Assembly: GCF_000472905.1 (NCBI RefSeq)
Contig: NZ_AXAR01000006.1
Coordinates: 1 to 64,000 of the forward strand
Direction of reading: 5' to 3'
DNA length: 64,000 nt
Source of the DNA: Alicyclobacillus pomorum DSM 14955
GTDB lineage: Bacteria > Bacillota > Bacilli > Alicyclobacillales > Alicyclobacillaceae
Position 1 is the stretch's first letter; every line of letters begins with the position of its first letter. Both the position numbers and the translations under genes were made by a program. Below, in pieces: positions 57,702-64,000 of the stretch. The notes under the pieces were generated by a model, which was not told the origin of the DNA, did no database searches, and saw only the letters and a program-made list of their open reading frames with translations.

Positions 57702-59054
57702 CTATTGCATGTTCTTCAGGCGTGCCTGAATGTCGCGTTGTTGTGCCTCAAATCCTGGCTTCCCAAGCAGTGCAAACATGTTGACCTTGTACGCCTCGAC
57801 ACCCGGTTGGTTGAACGGATTCACACCGAGCAGCAGGCCGCTCATTGCACAGGCCAGCTCAAAGAAGTAGAACAGTTGTCCGAGCGCTCTTTCTGTTTGC
57901 TCTGGCACGGTGACCAACAAGTTCGGGACTTGCCCGTCCGCATGTGCAAGTTGCGTAGCAATTCGGGCGGTGTCGTTCACCCACGACAGTGGCTTTCCGG
58001 CCAAGTACTCCAACCCGTCGTCGACCTGCGCGTCGGACGGCAACGTGAGTTCAACCGACGGCTGCTGGATCTGAACGACCGTTTCAAACAGGTTGCGGTA
58101 CCCTTCCTGCACGTATTGCCCCAGCGAATGCAAATCCGTGGTATACGCCACCGAAGACGGATAAATGCCCTTGAGGTCCTTGCCTTCGCTTTCGCCGAAC
58201 AACTGCTTCCACCACTCCGCAAACATCTTCAGAGATGGTTCGTAGTAAGCCAGCACTTCCGTGGTTTTTCCTTTGCGATACAGGGCATTGCGAACCGCAG
58301 CGTAGCGGTACGCCGGGTTATCTGTGAGGGACGACGTGTTGAGCCTTTGCTCTTCCTCTGCGGCCCCCTGAAGCAGTTGTTTAATGTCCACGCCGACGGC
58401 TGCAAGCGGCAACAACCCCACAGGCGTCAGCACGGAGTACCGACCACCGACGTCATCCGGAATGACAAACGTCTTGTAACCTTCTTCATCCGCCAACTTT
58501 TTCAGCGCGCCCTTGGCCTGGTCTGTCGTGACGTAAATCCGCTTGCGCACTTCCTCGGGGCCGACGCGCTCCTGCAACCATGCGCGCAAAATCCGAAATG
58601 CCACCGCTGGTTCCGTCGTCGTTCCAGACTTGGAGATGACGTTCAGGCAAATCCGCTTGCCCTTGAGGATGGTGAGCAACTGGTGCAATGCCACCGGACT
58701 GAGGTGATTGCCAGCGAAGTACAGCTCCGGTCCGCCGCGCAATTCTTGCGGCAGCTGGTTGTAGTATTCAGGCTTCGCCCACTCGAACGCTGCGCGAGCC
58801 CCTAGGTACGATCCGCCAATGCCAATGACCACGAGGGCGTCCGCTTGTTGGCGAATTTCAGCTGCCGCTTCGAGAATATCGTCGAGGCCCTTTTGCAGCG
58901 TTTGGCTCGGCAGGTGAAGCCAACCGAGGAAATCCCCGCCGGGGACGCTTCCTTCATGCAAGCGCCGATGCGCATCATCGACAAACGGCTGCAACTGGAG
59001 CCATTCGTCGTCTTTGACGTAGTCCTTGGCAAACTGAACATTGAGATCAATCAC
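57702..59054 (-). CDS. pgi: Glucose-6-phosphate isomerase
   Basis: I start at GTG 59054 behind AAAGGAGCGACGTCATT, giving 450 residues, the usual bacterial length for this subgroup. Active-site segments are GIGGSYLGARAAFEW, NVISKSGTTTEPAVAFRI and the C-terminal NPFNQPGVEAYKVNMF with the conserved Gln/Lys. It interconverts glucose-6-phosphate and fructose-6-phosphate in glycolysis. It stands alone between the ABC exporter and the antiporter. Confidence 0.95.
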   Translation of the reverse strand: MIDLNVQFAKDYVKDDEWLQLQPFVDDAHRRLHEGSVPGGDFLGWLHLPSQTLQKGLDDILEAAAEIRQQADALVVIGIGGSYLGARAAFEWAKPEYYNQLPQELRGGPELYFAGNHLSPVALHQLLTILKGKRICLNVISKSGTTTEPAVAFRILRAWLQERVGPEEVRKRIYVTTDQAKGALKKLADEEGYKTFVIPDDVGGRYSVLTPVGLLPLAAVGVDIKQLLQGAAEEEQRLNTSSLTDNPAYRYAAVRNALYRKGKTTEVLAYYEPSLKMFAEWWKQLFGESEGKDLKGIYPSSVAYTTDLHSLGQYVQEGYRNLFETVVQIQQPSVELTLPSDAQVDDGLEYLAGKPLSWVNDTARIATQLAHADGQVPNLLVTVPEQTERALGQLFYFFELACAMSGLLLGVNPFNQPGVEAYKVNMFALLGKPGFEAQQRDIQARLKNMQ

Positions 59055-59184
59055 AATGACGTCGCTCCTTTCTTTGTCAACAAACATCCCATGTCGGAAG
59101 TGCCGGCCATGTCACTGCACCACCGAAAGGTGGCTAGTATCAGTCGTAGCACAAGTTGGCAAACGATACAAATGCCAGCGCCAG

Positions 59185-60717
59185 TCACGCCAACCTCGGC
59201 AAAAACCACCCAGCCAATGCGTACAGTACCGTCGACGCGCCCGCGACGTACAAGGCGGGTTTTAACTTGTACCGGGCGTAGTTCATCACCGGCAGTTTCA
59301 TAACCGTGGCCATGGCGACGGTACCATCGCTCAGTGGCGACGCAAAGCCGCCGAACGTTCCGCTCGCAAACACAGCTCCCGCAATCAGCGGCACGGACGC
59401 ACCCGTCCCAGCAGCGAGTGAAAAACCGAGTGGCAGCAGCATGCCCCACGTCCCGAATGAACTGCCGATGACGTACGACAGCACGCACCCGAACGCAAAG
59501 AGAACCGGCGCAATCAACGCGGGTGGAACCAAGTGCCCAATCGTTCGTTCGGTGAACTCGGTAAAGCCGAGATCATTCGACACCGCCGAGACGGCCCAGA
59601 CCAGGCCCAACAGGACAATGACGTTCATCATTTCGTTTCCGCCAGCAATGACGCCAAACAGCGTTCTTTGTATGGGCTGACGCTGCACTGCGTACCAGAT
59701 GAGACTGGCGAGGAGTGTAACGAGCAGGGCCTGCAACATGGCCCTGGCTGAATCCGCCACCGCCATCGCCTGCCAAAAACCCGTCGCGTGTTGGTGCCCG
59801 CTCCACCAGGTGAAAAATAATGTCAGGGTGAGGAGCAGCACAATCGGCACGGCGAGGTTGGACAGCTTCGGAGGCACATGTTCTGACAGGACCTCCACCG
59901 GATCGACGTATTCGTCCTCTTTTGGCGCTTTCTTCGACGCCTGGGTCGGCGTTGGACTCAGTTCCGTCGAAGCCTCCATTTGCGCCAACTGGGACGTCAG
60001 GCGCAATCTCGTCTCCGTCGACATGGCGGAGGCGTGTCGGTTCGAGACGGCGCGGGTCGATACCTCCTGTTTTCGCGATGGCGCAAATGTGGTGTACAAC
60101 CCGTACGCCAACATCAGCAGCGCAAAGAAGTTCAGCGGGAGGCTGAGAAGAAACACGTGGAACGCCGACCCCGCCAGTTCATGGTGTCGCGCAGAAGTAC
60201 TGATGAGCCCGACCATATAGCCGACAAATGCCGTGCCTATGGGCACCAAAGCGCAGAGCGGCGTGGACGTCACATCAATGATGAACGCGACCCGTTCTGG
60301 AGAGATGCGCAGTCGAGAAAACACTTCCTTCATGACGGGCGCCACAGTGATAATCCGGAAGTCTGGCGCCATGAACGTGGCCGCAGACGACAGCCAGGTG
60401 ACCGCAAACGCGCCCTTGGCGGATTGGACACGCTCCGACATCCAGTGTGCAAATCCGCTCACCCCGCCGGTCACGCGCACAAGTCCCACAAACGCGCCAA
60501 AACCGTACAGAAATACGACCAACCGCAGGTTGTCGGGGACTGCCAGTTCCTTCAGTATGTAGTTCAGCGTGGCATCCACACCGCCCAGAAGAGACGGATG
60601 GAGCATGTACGCACCCACCAACAGCCCTGCCAGTAACCCGGGCAGGACTTGGCGCGTCCAGATGGCAACGGGAATGACAATGAGAAATGGAACAAGCGAC
60701 CAGACGCTTCCGTACAC
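59185..60717 (-). CDS. NhaC-family Na+/H+ antiporter-like transporter
   Basis: A 510-residue protein with about 11-12 helices and the NhaC-family layout. Marks include the start SLVPFLIVIPVAIWTRQVLP, AATFMAPDFRIITVAPVMKE, VTSTPLCALVPIGTAFVGYM and the late helix motif YVIGSSFGTWGMLLPLGFSL. A cytoplasmic insert of about 65 residues (Ser/Thr/Pro-rich, residues about 225-290) is longer than usual. The ion or substrate (Na+, Li+ or an organic anion) cannot be fixed from sequence. It is preceded by a 200-bp upstream region without a recognised riboswitch. Confidence 0.82.
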   Translation of the reverse strand: MYGSVWSLVPFLIVIPVAIWTRQVLPGLLAGLLVGAYMLHPSLLGGVDATLNYILKELAVPDNLRLVVFLYGFGAFVGLVRVTGGVSGFAHWMSERVQSAKGAFAVTWLSSAATFMAPDFRIITVAPVMKEVFSRLRISPERVAFIIDVTSTPLCALVPIGTAFVGYMVGLISTSARHHELAGSAFHVFLLSLPLNFFALLMLAYGLYTTFAPSRKQEVSTRAVSNRHASAMSTETRLRLTSQLAQMEASTELSPTPTQASKKAPKEDEYVDPVEVLSEHVPPKLSNLAVPIVLLLTLTLFFTWWSGHQHATGFWQAMAVADSARAMLQALLVTLLASLIWYAVQRQPIQRTLFGVIAGGNEMMNVIVLLGLVWAVSAVSNDLGFTEFTERTIGHLVPPALIAPVLFAFGCVLSYVIGSSFGTWGMLLPLGFSLAAGTGASVPLIAGAVFASGTFGGFASPLSDGTVAMATVMKLPVMNYARYKLKPALYVAGASTVLYALAGWFLPRLA

Positions 60718-60914
60718 GGAAAGACTCCTTTCCTGGTGATGCTGCCAAGGACAGTCTTTCCATAACGTGCGTCTGCATCGCGGGATTCATACGGGACAAC
60801 GCGGAAATCCTCAAGACAGTCTAGGGCCGGGCGAAGAATCCCACAGGGGACGCTCCACTCGACCCGCGCACCGCGCAAACATCGGTTGCCCACCCAATTA
60901 CCCGTATCTATCAA

Positions 60915-61124
60915 TCAGTCCATCTTTTTGGAAAACATGTTGACACCAAACGCTTGCGGCAGCAAGTAGACACCTGCAATGCCTACCAGCACGTAGACAA
61001 TCCGGCTCACCAACGCGTCAGATCCGCCACATAACGCTGCCACGACGTCGAACTGAAAGAAGCCGACCAACAACCAGTTGAGAGCCCCTATCAAGACGAG
61101 CCACCAGGCCGCTTTCTCGAGCAC
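60915..61124 (-). CDS. DUF378 membrane protein (69 aa)
   Basis: I start at GTG 61124 behind GAGGAGGGGATTGGCG. Two helices with the family motif WWLVLIGALNWLLVGFFQFD VVAALCGG, then RIVYVLVGIAGVYLL. The family is common in Firmicutes and its function is unknown. A basic end (FSKKMD) suggests the C-terminus is cytoplasmic. Confidence 0.85.
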   Translation of the reverse strand: MLEKAAWWLVLIGALNWLLVGFFQFDVVAALCGGSDALVSRIVYVLVGIAGVYLLPQAFGVNMFSKKMD

Positions 61125-61293
61125 CGCCAATCCCCTCCTCACCGTCCGGCTTGAGGTGTCAGTGCCACCCCGGCGCCCACATGGTCCTCGGTAGACGCCC
61201 CTGATGAGCGGACGCCCCTACTCGTACATATGTGCGAGGGATTTGCAAAATGCCACGGAGTGCGTTGCGATGTTACGAATCGCTGACCCCGGC

Positions 61294-62016
61294 TTAGACC
61301 CGCCGTGCTTGTTCCATTTTGGAAATCGCCGACAGGACGTCTTCGGCCCTGCGGACAGCGACGTGCCCCTGATGGCGGCCTGGAATGGCCGGATCTGGAA
61401 CGTACCAGAGCGCGTCCATGCCGAACACTCTGGCGCCTTCATAGTCCGCGCGATAATTGTCCCCCACCATCAGCGCCTCTCTGGCGCTGACCTGCAGCGC
61501 CTCGCACGCCGCTTGGTACACCATTGGATGGGGTTTGGCCTTTCCGACGTGCTCCGAGATAATGAGCGCAGACTCCGGGATAAACCGGTCAATGCCGGCA
61601 ATCGTCATCTTTCGCCACTGCAAATCGGGCGATCCGTTCGTGACCACCCCGAGTCTGTACTTCGCCGCCAACGCCTCCAACATCTCCGTCGTCCCGGGGT
61701 AGGCAATCACGGTCTCTTCGAGGGTGGACATGTACACGTCGTTAAACCGGTCTGCTTCGCTGTCCGTCTTCTCCACATTGTAGTCCTGCCAGGTGCGCAG
61801 AAAGCGAAGCCTGCGCAACTCAGTCATGGTGATTTCCCGTCTGTCGTACAAAGTCCACAAGGCTTCGTGGTGTGTGAGAAACCGAGGGATGAAATCCTCG
61901 GGAACCGCCCCGTTGTACATCTGTTTCACAGTCCTCTCGAGGCTGAGCTTGTGTTGAAGGTTGGTATCCACCAGCGTGTGATCCAAGTCGAAAAAGATAA
62001 CCCTGTACTCTCCCAT
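61294..62016 (-). CDS. HAD-superfamily hydrolase, YjjG/YfnB-like (240 aa)
   Basis: I start at ATG 62016 behind AGGAGGGGATGAC. Motif I is VIFFDLDHTLVDTN with the nucleophile Asp, motif II GVVTNGSPDLQ, motif III near HVGKAKPHPMVYQAA with its Lys, and motif IV MVGDNYRADYEGARVFGMDA. A C1 helical cap lies between. These enzymes dephosphorylate small phosphates such as pyrimidine nucleotides. The substrate is not given by sequence. Confidence 0.88.
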   Translation of the reverse strand: MGEYRVIFFDLDHTLVDTNLQHKLSLERTVKQMYNGAVPEDFIPRFLTHHEALWTLYDRREITMTELRRLRFLRTWQDYNVEKTDSEADRFNDVYMSTLEETVIAYPGTTEMLEALAAKYRLGVVTNGSPDLQWRKMTIAGIDRFIPESALIISEHVGKAKPHPMVYQAACEALQVSAREALMVGDNYRADYEGARVFGMDALWYVPDPAIPGRHQGHVAVRRAEDVLSAISKMEQARRV

Positions 62017-62187
62017 GTCATCCCCTCCTGTGCTTCCCTCATGGTACAACAGTCTCGAACACTATCGAACCTGTGCACGAAAAGAAAAGAAAGGCCAGAA
62101 GATCCCATTCGCAGAGACACCCTAGTGTACAATAGGTAGGTGATATGATATCGGCACTGTCCATGACAAGAGGAGTGACATGCACGC

Positions 62188-63480
62188 ATGTCCCGTCATG
62201 CATTTGTGAACGTCGTCGCAGGCATCCAGTGGCTCGGGTTCATGTTTGCCAACACCGTCGTGATTCCGTTGTCTGTCGGTACGGCGTTCCACCAAACGCC
62301 CGAAGCCATCGCTGGTGCCATGGCGAGGTCGTTTTTGATCACGGGCCTCGCCTGTTTAATTCAGGTTTTCTTTGGACATCGGTTCCCCCTGATGGAAGGA
62401 CAATCCGGCATGTGGTGGGGCGTCATTCTCGGACTCGTACAGTTGGGGACGGCGTCCGGTATCCCGATGGTCATGCTCGGCGGAAGTGTCAGTGTCGGAA
62501 TCTTTCTCGGCGGCCTCGTTGTGATGGTCTGTGGCGCGTTGGGGATGCACCGGGTGTTGAATCGGCTGTTCACACCGGTCGTGATGGCGGTACTGCTGTT
62601 CCTGTTAGCAGCCCAATTGATAGACATCTTCTTCAAAGGCATGATGGGGGTGTCGCAGTACGGGCACATCCAAAGCCCAGTTGCCCTCTTGTCCATTGGC
62701 TTGGTGGTGCTGGTCAGCGCGTTGACCATTTGGGGAAGAGGTCTGCTCAGCAACTTCTCGATTCTCATCGGCCTGGCCACGGGGTGGATTGCCTACGTTC
62801 TGCAATTTGGGGCAGGCACAGCGATGGTGCAGCCCAAGTGGCAAGACATCGCTCAGGCATTCTCCTGGGGAGCCCCTCACTTTCAACGAGGTATCCTCGT
62901 CACGTGCATGGTCACAGCCCTTTTGAACACCACCAACACGGTCGCAACGCTGCGCGCGGCCGAGCCGTTGTTCCATCAACCGCTGTCAGCCAGTGATTAT
63001 CAACGGTCACTCGTCCTATCAGGACTATTTACAGCAGTCTCAGGTCCGCTTACGCTTGTGCCGTACGCGCCGTACACGTCATCCATCGGATTCTTGCGGA
63101 CAACGCGGCTCTTCTCTCGCACACCGTTTATCATTGGCGCGGCGATGTTCACCCTGTTCGGCTTCATCCCCCCGCTGTCCGGCTTTTTCTCCACGCTGCC
63201 CATCAGCGTCGGCGACGCCGTGTTGTTTGTCGCTTACCTTCAGCTGTTTGGATCCGCATTGAACAATCTGGACGGACTGACGTTCGACTTTCGCAGTATC
63301 TTTCGGATTGCGTTGCCCATTCTCGTCGGCCTCGCCATTCAGAGCATGCCGTCGGATGATTTTTCCACGTTGCCCGGATACGTGCAACCGCTCCTCGGCA
63401 ACGGCATGTTAATGGGTATTCTCCTCTCCATCGTCCTCGAGACCTTTCCCTGGGAAAAGATGAAACAGGCCTCCGCGTAA
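62188..63480 (+). CDS. Xanthine/uracil permease-family transporter (NCS2)
   Basis: A 430-residue NCS2-family protein with ATG behind GAGGAGTGACATGCACGC. It has about 12-14 helices with FANTVVIPLSVGTAFHQTPE, a TM3-like QSGMWWGVILGLVQLGTASG, and NTTNTVATLRAAEPLF. The family motif in TM3 is altered from the xanthine type and matches a divergent NCS2 group (purine/pyrimidine permease). Unlike the pbuX at 41240, no purine riboswitch precedes it. A promoter may lie near tacaat at 62130. Confidence 0.82.
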   Translation: MSRHAFVNVVAGIQWLGFMFANTVVIPLSVGTAFHQTPEAIAGAMARSFLITGLACLIQVFFGHRFPLMEGQSGMWWGVILGLVQLGTASGIPMVMLGGSVSVGIFLGGLVVMVCGALGMHRVLNRLFTPVVMAVLLFLLAAQLIDIFFKGMMGVSQYGHIQSPVALLSIGLVVLVSALTIWGRGLLSNFSILIGLATGWIAYVLQFGAGTAMVQPKWQDIAQAFSWGAPHFQRGILVTCMVTALLNTTNTVATLRAAEPLFHQPLSASDYQRSLVLSGLFTAVSGPLTLVPYAPYTSSIGFLRTTRLFSRTPFIIGAAMFTLFGFIPPLSGFFSTLPISVGDAVLFVAYLQLFGSALNNLDGLTFDFRSIFRIALPILVGLAIQSMPSDDFSTLPGYVQPLLGNGMLMGILLSIVLETFPWEKMKQASA

Positions 63481-63538
63481 CGTAGCGATAGGCCTGCTGT
63501 ATCCTGTTTCAGAATGGAGTTATCCTGCCATGACGAGC

Positions 63539-64000
63539 TCAGCTTGCATCCGAGTCCTTGGAGTTCCAGTCCACGTGCCGTTCCACCACGTGCTTGCCCG
63601 ACGCCGTATTCACAGTCAGGCGCACAGTGTTTGTCTCTTCGTTCAGTACCGCGTCACCGAGTATGGTGTTTTTGCCCGTTCCGGGAATATCGTATTCGGC
63701 TGTGAGAATGGTACCTCCATCGAGCTGGTGGTAATGGTTCAACAAGTCGAGCAACTCATTGGCGATTTGGCTGTCCGGAGGCGCCTTGTTCAGGTGGACA
63801 ACGCAAAAATCTTGCTGCATTCCGGACTCATCGTCCGCAATTTCTGCGTGCCCAATCCTGTGATCCACCACATACTGCGGAAACTCACTGCTGGTGGTCG
63901 CCCGAACATTCAGGGCCTGCAACGTGAGATGAGCAAATGTCCCCCCCAGAGCCAATACCACTGCCAATCCTGCGAGGAAGTACAAGCGGTTGCGGCGAAC
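63539..64000 (-). CDS. Exported or membrane-anchored hypothetical protein, cut by the window edge
   Basis: The frame runs open to the right edge, so the start may lie outside. A TTG at 63985 is possible, but RRNR before it fits the positive start of a signal peptide. One helix (LYFLAGLAVVLALGGTFAHL) is followed by a soluble domain of about 120 residues (HRIGHAEIADDESGMQQDFC; IANELLDLLNHYHQLDGGTI; TVRLTVNTASGKHVVERHVD). A single Cys is present. I do not recognise a family. Confidence 0.6.
   Translation of the reverse strand, partial: VRRNRLYFLAGLAVVLALGGTFAHLTLQALNVRATTSSEFPQYVVDHRIGHAEIADDESGMQQDFCVVHLNKAPPDSQIANELLDLLNHYHQLDGGTILTAEYDIPGTGKNTILGDAVLNEETNTVRLTVNTASGKHVVERHVDWNSKDSDAS

Noticed and set aside
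60718-60914. Lysine or other riboswitch upstream of the NhaC-like gene
   Set aside because: I could not match any known aptamer core on the minus strand.

Overview
The window looks like the chromosome of a spore-forming, Gram-positive Firmicute of the Alicyclobacillus type. This is inferred from gene content and protein style: two alpha/beta small acid-soluble spore proteins, a SleL/YaaH-like cortex hydrolase, YjcZ-like micro-proteins, an MntP/YtaF-like membrane protein, a T-box leader, a purine riboswitch and strong AGGAGG ribosome sites. No rRNA gene or CRISPR array is visible.

Region 1 (1-15,480) is accessory DNA. It opens with a tandem block at 241-1037 holding three almost identical 28-29 residue membrane micro-proteins, each with its own leader and hairpin. 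A heavily decayed phage or integrative element follows. It has a frameshifted D5/P4-type primase, several small phage-like genes, a sigma-region-4-like regulator broken in two places, a complete tyrosine recombinase (7428-7994), a HEPN-like protein, a Cro/CI-type switch (14001-14765), an excisionase and a second integrase that has lost its middle. At least nine genes here are broken by frameshifts, in-frame TAA codons or deletion. Several are visible only when the frames are joined. The dead integrase ends about 90 bp from a cluster of four tRNA genes (Ala, Phe, Gly, Cys, all on the minus strand), the usual target of such elements.

Region 2 (16-34.8 kb) is ordinary chromosome: a PepSY-like exported protein, speD, a rhomboid protease, an epimerase/glycosyltransferase operon, htpX, a MacB-type efflux operon (adaptor, ATPase, permease), small spore-related genes, a CBS-domain protein, the SASP pair, citrate synthase, tpx, a phosphosulfolactate synthase homologue, a FolC-like ligase with an MntP-like protein, and an FAD oxidoreductase.

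Region 3 (34.9-45 kb) contains the most interesting locus. A methionine aminopeptidase fused in one reading frame to a RimI-like GNAT acetyltransferase (36722-37975) is divergent from a peptide deformylase with a long helical C-terminal tail (38129-38866). Together they could deformylate, trim and acetylate nascent N-termini. Next come a phasin-like/UbiB pair, a guanine-riboswitch-controlled xpt-pbuX operon and proC behind a T-box.

Region 4 (45-64 kb) holds a Cof-type phosphatase, a stalk-domain pseudogene, a NlpC/P60-like protein, ilvA, sleL, two membrane proteins, a cupredoxin, a heterodimeric ABC exporter with one degenerate ATP site, pgi, an NhaC-family antiporter, a DUF378 protein, a HAD hydrolase and a xanthine/uracil permease. 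An exported protein is cut by the window edge.
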